Positions 23,501-37,702 of a stretch of DNA of 64,000 nucleotides are shown here, one piece after another. The position numbers were made by a program, and so were the translations under genes. The DNA is from Cyanophora paradoxa. Its lineage: Eukaryota; Glaucocystophyceae; Cyanophorales; Cyanophoraceae. Each line of letters begins with the position of its first letter. The first letter of the stretch is position 1. The DNA is taken from contig QPMI01000542.1 of assembly GCA_004431415.1 (NCBI GenBank), positions 310,001-374,000 of the forward strand, read 5' to 3'. A model generated the notes under the pieces. The model saw only the letters and a list, made by a program, of their open reading frames with translations. It ran no database searches and was not told the origin of the DNA.

Positions 23501-23950
23501 CACTAGTGGAGGGGGGGGTCCCGGGAGATCAGCTGGAGAATATGAAATCCAATCTCTAATCTCCATTTCCGGACTATAGAGGATTTCTGGAGATTAACAC
23601 GAGACTACCTGGAGATTAAAACCGAGACTAGCCGGAGACTAGATGTGCATGCATGTGCAGACTTCCCGGAGATTAGAAACCTTAGCTATAGAGACTTTCG
23701 GGAGAGTTCTTGCCCCGCCCCGCAGAACCACAGGAGACTTTCCGGAGACTTCATGGTACGCCCAGGCAGATTTTCTGGAGATTAAACAAAATGCAGATAG
23801 CTATATATATATAGCTAATATAGCTATCTAGCTGCGCTGCAGCGATAGCTAGCAATCTAGCTACAGCTTTCTAGCTACGGCTACTTCTCTTGAAGGGAAG
23901 CGACGAGATCGGCCCCGGCCCGTGTGAGCTAGGTGTGAACTTGCCGAGGA

Positions 23951-24503
23951 GTCGCGCCCACGCTGCAGAGCTCGAGGCAGGCAAAGATCTGGGGCCGCGA
24001 GTCAGAAAGGGCGAGCGGGCGAGCGTCCGACCGGGAGGACCGCGTACCTTCATCGAGGATCGTGAGGCGAAGTCGCGCTCACGCTGCACGCCTCGACGCA
24101 GGCGAAGATCTGGGGCCGCGAGTCAGCAAGCGCGAGCGGGCCTCGGCGGGGATCGGGCGGCGGCGAGCGTCCGGCCGGGAGGAGCGCATACCTTCATCGA
24201 GGATCGCGAGGCGAAGTCGCGCTCACGCTGCACGCCTCGACGCAGGCGAAGATCTGGGGCCGCGAGTCAGCAAGCGCGAGCGGGCCTCGGCGGGGATCGG
24301 GCAGCGGCGAGCGTCCGGCCGGGAGGAGCGCATACCTTCATCGAGGATCGCGAGGCGAAGTCGCGCCCACGCTGCACGCCTCGACGCAGGCGAAGATCTG
24401 GGGCCGCGAGTCAGCAAGCGCGAGCGGGCCTCGGCGGGGATCGGGCGGCGGCGAGCGTCCGGTCGGGAGGAACGCGTACCTTCATCGAGGATCGCGAGGC
24501 GAA
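23951..24503. repeat. 144-bp tandem array inside CACTA copy 2
   Basis: Units start at 23,951 (121 bp), 24,072, 24,216 and 24,360 (144 bp each), matching copy 1 exactly in phase and length. Confidence 0.9.
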
Positions 24504-25718
24504 CTCGCGCGGGGCTGCAGCCTGCAGCTGCAGGAAGTGTGAAGTCCGAGTCGTGCGGTCGCGGGTCACCACGGAAGTTCCTGCGTGCGACGATTAGCAA
24601 GAATAGCCCACAGAGCGATCGCAGCGCGTCCGAGAGCACGAGTTAAGCCGCGCTCCGCGGATCGGACCTGGCGGGCTGCGGACAAAGCCGTTCGGCGCTC
24701 CGGGCGGAAGCTGCCCACTTCCTGAAGCTCTCTGGTCAGCACAGAGTGTATGGAGAAGTCGGCAGCTCGCGGGAGGCGGGCCACGGACCTGATTCGACGA
24801 AGTCCGCCGCGGCCCGCTCTCGCTGCCGACCTGCGCGCGTACGAGATGCACACAACACTAGAGAGGCCGCTGCTGCATGCTCCGCTCGCCCGCGGGCGCA
24901 GCAAGGCGCAGCAGCGGGCAGCGAGGACTCCGATATTTGCGACTTGTGTACCCCGTTCAAAATCGGTACCCAAGTTCGAAGACCTCGGACCTCCGACCTT
25001 GCTCTTAGCTATAGCTAGAGTTATGCAAGACAAGCGGCGAGTGCAGCTCTGCACTGGAGGCGCTAGCTACGAAGAGTGGAGAGCGCCATAGACCCCGCAG
25101 GCTCCGCAGGTGACGTGGCCAGATGCGTGCGGCAGCGCAGGAGGCCGCTTGCTCTTAGCAGCGTACCGAGAGCGTGGATGCGTGGTGCGCTGGATCGGTC
25201 CCCGCGAGCCCCCATTGCGCTCTCCAGCGGCGCCGACCTCGGGAGAAGTTGCTCATCCGGGCCCAGGTTCGGCGCAGCTCCCCGCTCTACATCACAGAGG
25301 TCTTGAGTCGATGTAAGAGCGCCACTTGCACGCTTTCAGCCCGACCTGACGCGATTTCGTGCAGGCTGGCAGGCGGCGTGCGGATTGCTTGCACCTTCGA
25401 GAGCGCACGACGCACCGCGCACGCGCAACGCTCTGCATCGTCTCTCCGGTCGATCCTGTTGCAGGCGAGCCGCGCCCGCTGCCGCGCCGCGCCCGAGCGC
25501 CGACGGCCGCCGCAGTTTGATGGTCGCGCGGCCGCACCCGTGCGCTCCCGCCCAATCGCTGCGCATTCCCGTGATCCTCGCCTCAGATGCTCGCGAAACG
25601 GCCGCGCGGGAGCGGGTCCTCCGCCGCTCCTTCCCCCCTCGCGGGCGGCCTTCCTCGGCTCCACGACCATCCCGTCGCCGAGCTCGCCCAGGTCCGAGGG
25701 GTCCCTAGGGGAGGGAGA

Positions 25719-26618
25719 ATCAACTTTCGGCCGACCACGTAGGCTTATAAAGGGCTTCAATACGAGTTAAAAGAGCATAGTATCCGGTCCGGTGGCTCAC
25801 GTTTAGAGACGACTTCCTGGGAGCGCTGCCGGGCCGCTGGGCCACGGGAATCGCTGCCGCGGGCGCGTTCTCTTTCCCCGCGCACTGGTCTGCATCTAAC
25901 CTCAATCCCGGAACTCGCAGATCTCGCAGGCGAGCTCTCCACGCGAAACGGCTGAGGAGCTCCGAGCGTTTCGGGTGCGCGCTCGCCAGGGCGGCGATTC
26001 CTCCCAAAATTTTCTTAGCAGAGGCAGCTCCTCTGAGGGAGTAGAGTACGGGGGACCGCCTTTCGACCCCCTTCGATTCCGTGAGGAGCTTCCTTTGCGG
26101 ATCTAGCGCCAGGGCCAGGGCGCAGCTCTTAAGCCCCATCAATCATCTTAAATGTCTCTTCAATGCGCATCTCACATATTTTTGCCTCCCAGATTGTCGG
26201 GGATCGATCTGGCGCTTTCGTGGAGCCCGTGGAGCTCGAGGACGACGTCCGCCGCCTCCAGGTACGAAGGTGCCCCTGGGGGGCAAAAATCAACTTTCGG
26301 CCGACCACGTAGGCTTATAGAGGGCTTCAATACGAGTTAAATGAGCATAGTCTCCGGTCCGGCAGATTACTTTTAGAAACGACTTCCTGGCACTGTTGCC
26401 GGGCCGCTGTGCCACGAGAATCGCTGCGCCGGGCGCGTTCTCTTATCCCGCGCACTAGTCTGCATCTAATCTCGAGTTCTGCTTGTTCAGATTTCGCAGG
26501 CGAACTCCCCACGCGAAACGGCTGCGGAGCTCCGCGCTTTTCTGGTGCGCGCTCGCCAGGCCGCGGCGCCGCTCTTAAGCTCTACGCATAATCTCAAATG
26601 TCTCTTCAATGCGCGCTG
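25719..26618 (+). pseudogene. Duplicated captured exons inside CACTA copy 2
   Basis: Same content as 12,346-13,245. The 69-bp exons lie at 25,921-25,989, 26,193-26,261 and 26,491-26,559. Confidence 0.5.
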
Positions 26619-28631
26619 CGACGTGCTTCTAGATCGCCCCGTTCTGAACACCCCCCGCCTGACCTTATTCTGACATTATTCTGACACTATCCCCTAGGAC
26701 GGACCTCCCGACCCGCCCCGGGCCACCGGAGGCGCGCCGGACCGCCGGACTTGCGCGGCCCGACGGAGACGGGTGCGGGCAAGCGGTGCGTACCCCTACC
26801 GGGGGGTACATGATTTCTTAGTGACCTTCCTTCAGTTCCTCATTTCTCGGCACGGCGGCGGCGACGGGCGGCTCCGCGCGGCTCCCCGTGCGCGTCTTGA
26901 CATGGGCTATCCACAGGCCGAGCGCGGCGCCCGGCGCCGCGGCCGGGGAGGAGCCCGGGCCCGAGATCTCCCCAGGAGAACCCTCTGGACCGCCGCGCTC
27001 CTCTGCGCCTTCCCTATTCCCGCGCGTAAGGATGCACGGAGGTCGTTAGGATGATTCTTTATCTAAATGTGCAGTAAACATGCAGCGCGATTTTCGCTTT
27101 CGGCACAGCGGGGCAGTTTTCGCACGCGCCGTCCCGCGGAGCGGCGCTGGGGGCTGCGCGGCCTCTATACGCATCTCTAATCGATATAGAATGTTCGTGG
27201 CATGCTGCGCGCCGGGTGGGGGTTCCGGGGAATGCATTCCGCAGCGGAAAGTATACGCAGCCGGTTCAAATTTGGCGGCCTGTTGTGAACGCACCGGCTC
27301 ATCTCCAGCTTCTAAAACTTGCATATTTGGAATCAGAAGCTTCAAAATAGGGTGGGTGCTTGTTTCTAGGTCGATACGAGAAGAGGGCCCGATCCACGAC
27401 TCGGTCATGAACATGATGATCATGAACATGATTTGCATGACATGACATCGGCGGTTTGCACTCAACCTGCGCATTTTACATTTTACGAAATACCATAAAT
27501 ATCCAGAAGGGTGTAGATGGGGGTTTTCGAGGGTGGCGGAGACGATGGGCGTGTTTCTGCGGCCAGCCAATTAAAGCCTGAACCGGTATTCAAGATTCGC
27601 AGTAACGGGGGCCCCATATTGCTCCCAGCATCATTCCGCCCCACCCATTCGCAGGCAGCTTCCACCACTCCGAATATAAGTCATTCAGATGCTATTAAGA
27701 GATACTGCATGCTTGGAAGCCCGCTCGGAGTTCGAACCACGAGCCCCGCACCCCTCGAGCCCTTGGCCCCCGCGTGCTCAGTTTGCAGACGAGCTGGCCT
27801 CGTTCATATCGATGCTATAAGTTATATATAATTAGCTGCAGGAAGGCACACTACCTACAACTAAAACTGTAATATTGATAAATTCGGACGTCGATACATA
27901 CGCCATACATGTCCAGCCGAAATTCTAGCGGAGCACAGCGAACGATTGGCGCGAAACTGAGCACGTCAGAAGTGCAGTTTAGAGCAATCTAGAGCAGGGA
28001 AATTTTTGGTTTCGCGCCAATGTCTCGCCGTGCAGAAGTTGGCCTCGGGGTCGCTGCGCCCCGGCCCCCTCTTCAGCCCTCGACAGCGCAAGGCAGCTCA
28101 AGGCCCGCCCAGGCCCCCCGCTCCCCAACTGCCCTTCCGGGACTCGAACGCTGGAGCAATAAGACGCCGGCCGGGCGCGCTGCTAGCTCGGCTAGCTCGC
28201 CGCGAAACTGGCCTTTTCCTCGTCGCCTTTGTATGGCCATACATCTAGGAAAATTTCGTACCGGATCCGCACGAAACTGAGCCTTATTCTAGCATCAAGA
28301 TGCATATTAGCTAGTATTAAACGCTTCAGTTTCTCGCCAATCGCTTCCCATTATTTTATCCAGCCAAATCGACCAGATACTCTAGATCGATATCTCCGCG
28401 AAGTCTCCAGCCAAGGCGCGGAGACTTGCTGGAGAGTGGCTCTATACAAGTCTCCAAAGAGTCTCCAAGCGGATATTAGCTGGAGACTACAGCTCAGGAA
28501 ATACTCCATCTAGTCTCCTGAAGCCCCAAAAATGCGTTAGTCTCCAGCTAGTCTCAGTCTATTCTCCAGCTGATCTCCCGGGACCCCCCCCTCCACTAGT
28601 GGAGCCCGGGGATATCGATCCGCGAGCCGCT

Positions 28632-29123
28632 GAGCTGGGGTCCTGCAGCTGGGGACCCGCCCGAGATCTAGAGATTCTAGCCTATAGCTAGCAGCTGCAG
28701 ACCGTACGCGTCGGACCACGCGCGCGCTGCGCATGCGGGCCTGCGCATGCGGCACGTGCATGCGCACGCGTACGCGTATATGCGTATACGTACGTACGAG
28801 GGCGCGTGTATACAGGGCCCACGTGCACGCGGGCCGCGGCTCGGGGGCCCGGCCGGCGCGGGGCGGGCCCGAGGGGGGGGGGTACTGCCGTACCGGCCCC
28901 ACTCGTCGCGTCGACTCGCCGCGCGGAAAGGCGCGGTGCGCCGGTTGGCACAAGCGATTCGACGCGCCGGCGTCGATGTCTCCGCGGCGAGTCCGCGCAG
29001 AGTCCGCGGAGCTTCATGTGTTTTGATTCTTTTGAAAGGTTTTTCAATCTGAAGAATTAAAAAAAGACAAAGGAATCATTGAAAGGTAACTTCGGGTAAC
29101 TTCCGAAAAAAGTGTTGCCGCAG
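28632..29123. repeat. Linker block, copy 2
   Basis: Equivalent of 15,261-15,753, with the alternating purine-pyrimidine stretch at about 28,720-28,815. Confidence 0.75.
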
Positions 29124-29327
29124 GCTGGCCCGCACTGCCCCGCAGTGCGATCGCCGGTACCGCCAGGCGCCGCGAGCCTCGCGATCGGAGGCCGGGCCGC
29201 CGGGCGGCGGGCGCCGGCGGCGCGGCCAGCGCCGCCGCGCGGCCGCGCGCCCGCGCCCGAGCGCCGCGGCGCCCGGCCGCCGCCAGCTGCAGCCCGGCGC
29301 CGCGCCGCCGGCGCCCGCCGCGCTCCC

Positions 29328-29576
29328 GAGTCCCGAGTCCTGATCGCGACTCGCCGACAGTCGGCGAGTCCCGAGTCCCGGAGTCCCGAGTCTCCCGACC
29401 GTCGGACTCCCGACTCCCGACTCCCGAGTCCGAGTCCCGACTCCCGAGTCCCGACTCCCGAGTCCCGAGTCCCGACTCGGCGACTCCCGAGCCTCGGAGT
29501 CCCGACTCCCGACTCCCGACTCCCGGAGTCCGGCGAGTCCCGACTTCCGCGCCCGAGTCGGCCGACTCGGCGAGTC
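29328..29576. repeat. GANTC-dense array, copy 3
   Basis: Equivalent of 206-456, two bases shorter through losses in C runs. Confidence 0.85.
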
Positions 29577-30141
29577 CGACTTCGACCCGGGCCCTGATCG
29601 GAGGCGCCGTGCCGACTCACAGGGATCCGGACTCCGGATCCGGAGTCGGCTCATCAGCCTGGCAGACTCCTCGGCTCTGCTGCGCTCTACTAGGCTACTC
29701 TGGCTACTACTACTAGGCTGCTCTGCTGCTGCCAGCATCCTGCTGGTCCCTGGAGGCTGGGAGCCTGGGACTCCCTGCAGCGGCTGGTCCGTGGCGACTC
29801 CGAGCAGCTGCAGGCTGTACTGCAGGCTGCAGCAGGCGTCTGCAGCTGCCTGGGCGACACTGTGACAGCTGGTAGGATCCGGAGGCGCGAGTCGGCGCAT
29901 GCACTGCAGCAGGCATCGGCAGCTGCCCTGGGCCTGTTCCTAGGCCTGGGCCGCCGCCTGGCCCAGCAGCTGCAGACTGCAGTCACTGAGTGTTTCGAGT
30001 CAACTTTCGACTGTCTGTGGAGCTCCTGCAGCTGGAGATCTAGACGCGAACATCTATATATATAGGTCTGCAGTACTAGTTAGCTAGCCATAGATCTATA
30101 GCTATAGCTAGGCCCAGCAGCTTCGAATTCGCAGCATCCAT

Positions 30142-33100
30142 ATGCATGCGCAAATGTGCAGCCTTGAATGCAGCTACGCATGCATATGCATGCATATGGC
30201 GCCGGCCTGCAGCCGCAGCTGCCCCGCGGCGGGCGGGCAGAGTCCCGCGGCCGCGCGCGCCTGTGCACGCGAAGGCAAGGGCCCCGCGGCCGGCGCCGGC
30301 ACTGGCGCCAGTCGCAGGTCGCCTCGCGACCGGCGAGATCTAGATCTGGAGCTCGACCGCCGGCAGCGGCCGTCGGGGGCGGCCGCCGTAGGTCTCGGCG
30401 CATGCGCGCTGCTGGCCCTCCAGCTCGGGCTGCTGACCGTGGCGCTCCTGCCTGCGGCTTCGGCAATATCCATCAACGCCTCGTCAATCGTGCTGGCCCC
30501 GCCTTCCCGGCCGCCCACTGGCTTTGAGACCGCGGAAACGTACTACGCCTCTGTTCAGGTACGCAATTGCAATTTGGCAAATGCTGTCCCATTGTCATTT
30601 AAATTTGCGAATAAGTCCGATACACGTGCCGGTACTTTAAGCACAATTTGGTTCGCGCTCATCTTACATAAGACTTAATTGCATCTCCCACACTATATAT
30701 AGCTATTTTCAGGCCGGGAGTGTGCACGTGGACCGAACCCTTAGTCACACACGCGGCTAATGACGCCGTCGCAGCGCGTGTACGCCGCTTCGACGGACCC
30801 CACAACGAAGCTCGTCTTCGGCCGCAAGAGTCCGTCTGGGCCGCGGCCGCCGCCCGCGCCCTAGGCCTCCCTCCGGCTTCGAGCTGATCATGAGCCACCA
30901 CCGGTACCGGCGCCGTTGCGCAGGCGAGCTGTGGCTGGTGGTCGACGTCGATGACCCTCCCGGGATCGATGAGGCGAGTTCTCCTGTCAGGCCTCCCGCC
31001 TCCACACCTGCAGCGTCGACGAGGGTGCGAAACAATAAATTCCGCCTTTCTTATGGCTGACCAAGACTTTCCCATGGGCCACCCTTTCCGTGGCACAGCG
31101 GCCATGCTGGCCAGCCCGGCTGCAGCCCTTACATCGTCGTGAGCGCTCCGAGCACCAACGTCACCTTCCGCGTCCCCACGTGCCCCGGTATCCCGAATCC
31201 CATCCCGAAACCATCGTCTGCTTCGAATTCATTGTTATATTTTTATAAAGAACTCCAGCTTCAAGCTATTTTTATAAGACTCTTGTTTGACGCTTGACAT
31301 TTACACGCGGCGCGGCAGGGCGCAGACGCCGTGGCGTCCCACCACGCGACCTCGCGCCTCTACTTCCGCCACGTCGTCAACGACGAGGACCCGTCCTCGA
31401 GCCCCTCCGCGCCCGATCGTGTCAGCGGCCTTCAGCTTCCAATTTAAATTCGTCTCTTCGTGTGATTCGGAGCGTGCAGGAACCTCGCAAACTGCAACTA
31501 CATCACGACAGCTTTCGGGATACTGGAGGTGCGATGCTCCGATCCGTTCTTCTAAGAGTCTTAAGCTCGAGCTCGAACCAACTCGTTTTCGCTGATCGCA
31601 AATCCCGCTTTTCGAAATCGGCAGTACATCACGCTCGACAACGCGACGCACGCGCCCAGCGGGTACTTCGAGGTCGAGCCCGACCCCTCAACCCACTCAA
31701 TGCAGACCCCGTCGTCGACACGGTGCGCCATTCAGTCCTTTTGAGTCCAGCAATATGTCTTATTCCGCTTTGCTTGCAGTCGAAGCGCATCAAGCTCGAC
31801 CCGGAGCTAGAGCCCGTGTCTCTGCAGCTGGTCCATGTCGATGTTAAATCAAACGTCTGCCGCTTCTGCGCTGATTCCGGTCTCATCCTGCAGATCGGGG
31901 CTGAGCCTGGCTCGACCCTTTCCGTCAATGACGTCATGTGGGTGGCGATCACTTTCGACGGGGTCATCGTGCGCCCGAAATTGAACCGCGACTCTGTCTT
32001 CCCGGACACGTAAAATTTCCTCTCGAAATAATCCTAATCATAACCCCTGCACACCACAGGACGACCCTCTTCCGCCGAACTGTTCCATTGCTGTCAACCT
32101 GTGCGCTGCCGCATGCGCATATGCATGCTCAGCCGTTTGAATACCATTATATTCAAACTAATCTCTTGTTCGAGCTTCGAGCTGCTGCCGACGTTGTTTT
32201 CACTTCTGCTTAAGCTTATTCAACCCCCCCGGCTCGACAGCAATTTCCGGACCATTGAAGACTGGCAGGCAGTCTCGCGCGATGATGCGCTCGCGGGAAT
32301 GGGCGGTGCGGCCACGCCACAATCAGCGATCACACACTCGTCTACCGTCACACGTACGCGTGCAGCTTGATGCTTGTTTCGCATGCGCATGGGTCTCCGA
32401 GCGCTAAACGATCACGGCATGCGCAGGGTTCTGAAGGGTGAGAACTCGAGGGCGATTGCGGTGAGGAGCCCCGTAACACAGGGCCTCATCATCTCGAACG
32501 ATTGCTCCTCGAAGTGCGGCTTGCGCCGAGGCGGAATGCGTGCTCCCTCTCAGAGTCTCTGCAGGGGGATGCGATTCGCGTCCGCGAAAGCAGGAGCAAA
32601 GCGGACCGTGAGCCTCGCAGGTGCATTCGAGAGAAGGGGCGCCGGGCGCGTGTCTAAGCTGGGCTCAAATCTCCCTGCAGACCTCGTCTTCTCGCCATGC
32701 AAGCGGTCCTTGACCTCGCCGAGCGGCTGCGAGCCCGGAGTGACCTCCGTCGGCGTTGACACCCTCCGTGCGCCAACGCCCCGACCGGGATCTCAATTGA
32801 AAGCCACATGAGTAGCTCCAGAAATTAATCTGAGCGGTGTTTTGCGGCAGCCCGCGGATGGTCGGCGTCAGCACACGCAAGGACCCGAAGTCGGTGTTCT
32901 ACAGCGGCGACGCTATCGATATTGGTAGGCATATCACTAATCGTATAACAGCTGGCTTCTGTCACTGACCACATTTATGTGTGCGCAGCGGTTCTTTTCA
33001 CCAAGCCGTGATTTTTGTGGTTTCTCCCGACAATGGCGTCAATCCTTCGGTCTGCCTGCGTTGCCCTGCGTAGAAATATCCGAACAAGCGTTTGTACATG

Positions 33101-35006
33101 GGTCGCTCAACTGGCTCTCCGGATCCTTCGCGCAGCCGTGGGCGGCCTTACCTCGACCTGAACTCCGGCGGCGAGGCCTCTTTCGTCGGATACTTCCCGA
33201 ACGACAATTCCACCCTTCTCTTCCGCTACCTAGTTGCGGTTCGTCGCTCAGGATCGCACAGCTCAGTTGCCGGAATGCTTCTGCTAAATCTGCAGCGCTG
33301 ATCCTCGGAGAGCAGTCTGGCGAGACGACGGACGGGAAGCCCCTTGAGGTCGTCAAGTTCGAAACAAACGGCGCCGTCGTTACGTCGGCCAACGGCCTGG
33401 ACAGTGCGCCGTGCAATCGCAAAGGCTTTTGACCTCGCTCAAGAAAGCTTATCGCATTCTTTCGCGTCTCAGTTGTCGCGAACGAAGAGGTGCTGAAGGC
33501 GGTTAAGGATGCGAACAGCGGCCTGTCAGCCGCTGGCCTCATTGTTCAGCGCTCCAGCACTGCGCGCCGGGTACGATCTGTACATGGTTTAAAAACGCAT
33601 TTCTCATTTGAGAGGCAACGATCGATTTTGCGAGCGCAGCTCGAGGTATTCGGCGCTGTCGCGGGGCCGTGATGTCTTCTCGCTCCACTCGGTCATTTAC
33701 ATTATTCTTACCTTCGACGACGTGGTGCGGCGCGTTTGTGATGAATTGCTGCACAGCTGCAGGCGGGCTCACAGTGTTTTCTCGTAATTTGCACAGGTCT
33801 TCCAGCGCCCGAAGGACAACAACTCCGCCGCCTCGACGCCTGCCGGCCGACGCTGCGCACTAACTTCGGAACTTGGAGTTCCTCCCGCGCGAGGAGTCAA
33901 CGCTATTGTCCAGGTGCTATTTTGCGCTTGACGTCGCCTGAACGCGTACGTGCCTGAACGCTTCGCAGGGCAACGTGGCAGGCCGCCAGCAGATCGTATT
34001 TCGCCGTTCAGTGGAAGTGCGCGAAATCATATGCGACCGGACGCCGTGTTCGTGCATACGAAGCCGCCTCTGACAGCGACGCAGCCCGAGGACGGGCTGT
34101 ACGAGAGCATCGAGATCGAGAAGCCGTACGACACTGCGGTCAACGCCACCGGCTGCAGCCCCGCCGCGAGTGCGCGCGCGTGGCTCTGCATGCGCATTTT
34201 AATTTGTGAAACCGATCTGCTTTCGACTCTGTTAATTCTCCAATGCAATTCTCCTGTTAATATATTCTGTTTCAATGTTTCTTGAACAGCGGCATGGTTG
34301 TACCGGTGGCGCTCTCGAAGATCGCGGGCTTCTACCCGCTGGAGAATCAAAACAACCCCTTTGAGGCATGGGTGAAGGTGCGTGAGCAAAGCGCTCGCAT
34401 ATCTGAATATCTGCATATCTGCATCTGCTGTCTAATTCCAAGCTAGATCGATACCTTTTCGGCCAGCATCGTCGGAGTTGCCGCAAAGGTAATTGGTCTT
34501 GTTAATGATTATTCGATCCCCCAGCTGCAGTCTATCGTTTTGAGATTCTTCCAGTTCTCGAACATCACTGTGGCCTCGCTCCCGGTCGCATAGGGTACGT
34601 ATACGTTCTCGAGACGAGCTCGCGAGCATCGCCACCCGTGCATCCGACAACACCGCGCGCGCCGCAGGACGTCGATATCCTCGTCACATTTTCGAAACCG
34701 GTGGACTACCAAATCCTCGTGCGACCACAAACTTGCAGCCAAAATCGATACCGAATTCGTCTTCGTGGCTCACGCGCACGCGGCCGCGGCGCGCGCGCAG
34801 CTGACCCGCTGAACGTGCAGGACGCGGCGAAGACGCGGGAGGCACGCCTGTACGGCACGCCGCGCATCGCCCTCAACACGCTCGCCTACGCGTACCTCCT
34901 CGGCTACGCCAACCCGGACATTCCCGGCCAGCTTGATCCATTACGCACTCCAAGAGCAGTGTTCGTCATGAACATGATGATCATGAACATGATTTGCATG
35001 ACATGA
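30142..35006 (+). pseudogene. Channel-less ectodomain copy 3 of the pLGIC gene
   Basis: Same truncated structure as copies 1, 2 and 4, with the Met-Asn-rich tail of copy 1. It carries the most one-base losses of all copies, for example GTGGCGTCC for GTGGGCGTCC near 31,332, several in 33,000-33,900, and CTGACC for CTGGACC near 34,801. Nearly all fall in G or C runs, which fits poor consensus accuracy here better than relaxed selection. Taken literally it could not code for the full ectodomain. Confidence 0.7.
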
Positions 35007-36162
35007 CATCGGCGGTTTGCACTCAACCTGCGCATTTTACATTTTACGAAATACCATAAATATCCAGAAGGTGTAGATGGGGTTTTCGAGGGTGGCGGAG
35101 ACGATGGGCGTGTTTCTGCGGCCAGCCAATTAAAGCCTGAACCGGTATTCAAGATTCGCAGTAACGGGGCCCCATATTGCTCCCAGCATCATTCCGCCCC
35201 ACCATTCGCAGGCAGCTTCCACCACTCCGAATATAAGTCATTCAGATGCTATTAAGAGATACTGCATGCTTGGAAGCCCGCTCGGAGTTCGAACCACGAG
35301 CCCCGCACCCTCGAGCCCTTGGCCCCCGCGTGCTCAGTTTGCAGACGAGCTGGCCTCGTTCATATCGATGCTATAAGTTATATATAATTAGCTGCAGGAA
35401 GGCACACTACCTACAACTAAAACTGTAATATTGATAAATTCGGACGTCGATACATACGCCATACATGTCCAGCCGAAATTCTAGCGGAGCACAGCGAACG
35501 ATTGGCGCGAAACTGAGCACGTCAGAAGTGCAGTTTAGAGCAATCTAGAGCAGGGAAATTTTTGGTTTCGCGCCAATGTCTCGCCGTGCAGAAGTTGGCC
35601 TCGGGGGTCGCTGCGCCCCGGCCCCCTCTTCAGCCCTCGACAGCGCAAGGCAGCTCAAGGCCCGCCCAGGCCCCCCCGCTCCCCCCAACTGCCCTTCCCG
35701 GGACTCGAACGCTGGAGCAATAAGACGCCGGCCGGGCGCGCTGCTAGCTCGGCTAGCTCGCCGCGAAACTGGCCTTTTCCTCGTCGCCTTTGTATGGCCA
35801 TACATCTAGGAAAATTTCGTACCGGATCCGCACGAAACTGAGCCTTATTCTAGCATCAAGATGCATATTAGCTAGTATTAAACGCTTCAGTTTCTCGCCA
35901 ATCGCTTCCCATTATTTTATCCAGCCAAATCGACCAGATACTCTAGATCGATATCTCCGCGAAGTCTCCAGCCAAGGCGCGGAGACTTGCTGGAGAGTGG
36001 CTCTATACAAGTCTCCAAAGAGTCTCCAAGCGGATATTAGCTGGAGACTACAGCTCAGGAAATACTCCATCTAGTCTCCTGAAGCCCCAAAAATGCGTTA
36101 GTCTCCAGCTAGTCTCAGTCTATTCTCCAGCTGATCTCCCGGGACCCCCCCCTCCACTAGTG
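34966..36162 (+). mobile_element. Orphan right end of CACTA element, copy 3
   Basis: Complete right-end block with subterminal GGAGACT words and inverted repeat, ending at 36,162 and followed by GAG. It has no left end and is fused to the truncated gene at about 34,965. Confidence 0.8.
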
Positions 36163-36192
36163 GAGCCCGGGGATATCGATCCGCGAGCCGCT

Positions 36193-36685
36193 GAGCTGGG
36201 GTCCTGCAGCTGGGGACCCGCCCGAGATCTAGAGATTCTAGCCTATAGCTAGCAGCTGCAGACCGTACGCGTCGGACCACGCGCGCGCTGCGCATGCGGG
36301 CCTGCGCATGCGGCACGTGCATGCGCACGCGTACGCGTATATGCGTATACGTACGTACGAGGGCGCGTGTATACAGGGCCCACGTGCACGCGGGCCGCGG
36401 CTCGGGGGCCCGGCCGGCGCGGGGCGGGCCCGAGGGGGGGGGGTACTGCCGTACCGGCCCCACTCGTCGCGTCGACTCGCCGCGCGGAAAGGCGCGGTGC
36501 GCCGGTTGGCACAAGCGATTCGACGCGCCGGCGTCGATGTCTCCGCGGCGAGTCCGCGCAGAGTCCGCGGAGCTTCATGTGTTTTGATTCTTTTGAAAGG
36601 TTTTTCAATCTGAAGAATTAAAAAAAGACAAAGGAATCATTGAAAGGTAACTTCGGGGTAACTTCCGAAAAAAGTGTTGCCGCAG
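36193..36685. repeat. Linker block, copy 3
   Basis: Equivalent of 15,261-15,753, with the alternating purine-pyrimidine stretch near 36,280-36,375. Confidence 0.75.
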
Positions 36686-36890
36686 GCTGGCCCGCACTGC
36701 CCCGCAGTGCGATCGCCGGTACCGCCAGGCGCCGCGAGCCTCGCGATCGGAGGCCGGGGCCGCCGGGCGGCGGGCGCCGGCGGCGCGGCCAGCGCCGCCG
36801 CGCGCCGCGCGGCCCGCGCCCGAGCGCCGCGGCGCCCGGCCGCCGCCAGCTGCAGCCCGGCGCCGCGCCGCCGGCGCCCGCCGCGCTCCC

Positions 36891-37139
36891 GAGTCCCGAG
36901 TCCTGATCGCGACTCGCCGACAGTCGGCGAGTCCCGAGTCCCGGAGTCCCGAGTCTCCCGACCGTCGGACTCCCGACTCCCGACTCCGAGTCCCGAGTCC
37001 CGACTCCCGAGTCCCGACTCCCGAGTCCGAGTCCCGACTCGGCGACTCCCGAGCCTCGGAGTCCCGACTCCCGACTCCCGACTCCCGGAGTCCGGCGAGT
37101 CCCGACTTCCGCGCCCGAGTCGGCCCGACTCGGCGAGTC
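36891..37139. repeat. GANTC-dense array, copy 4
   Basis: Equivalent of 206-456, shorter by single-C losses. Confidence 0.85.
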
Positions 37140-37702
37140 CGACTTCGACCCGGGCCCTGATCGGAGGCGCCGTGCCGACTCACAGGATCCGGACTCCGGA
37201 TCCGGAGTCGGCTCATCAGCCTGGCAGACTCCTCGGCTCTGCTGCGCTCTACTAGGCTACTCTGGCTACTACTACTAGGCTGCTCTGCTGCTGCCAGCAT
37301 CCTGCTGGTCCCTGGAGGCTGGAGCCTGGGACTCCCTGCAGCGGCTGGTCCGTGGCGACTCCGAGCAGCTGCAGGCTGTACTGCAGGCTGCAGCAGGCGT
37401 CTGCAGCTGCCCTGGGCGACACTGTGACAGCTGGTAGGATCCGGAGGCGCGAGTCGGCGCATGCACTGCAGCAGGCATCGGCAGCTGCCCTGGGCCTGTT
37501 CCTAGGCCTGGGCCGCCGCCTGGCCCAGCAGCTGCAGACTGCAGTCACTGAGTGTTTCGAGTCAACTTTCGACTGTCTGTGGAGCTCCTGCAGCTGGAGA
37601 TCTAGACGCGAACATCTATATATATAGGTCTGCAGTACTAGTTAGCTAGCCATAGATCTATAGCTATAGCTAGGCCAGCAGCTTCGAATTCGCAGCATCC
37701 AT

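Larger units (their letters stand above)
23501..28601. mobile_element. CACTA (EnSpm-type) DNA transposon, copy 2
   Basis: A 5,101-bp duplicate of 10,131-15,230, with the same GAG on both sides (23,498-23,500 and 28,602-28,604). Identical flanks beyond the GAG show that it arose by duplication of the whole locus, not by a second insertion. Differences from copy 1 are single G/C run changes. Confidence 0.85.

Noticed and set aside
23501-28601. A second, independent transposon insertion.
   Set aside because: The flanking sequence on both sides beyond GAG is the same as at 10,131-15,230, so it was duplicated with its surroundings.
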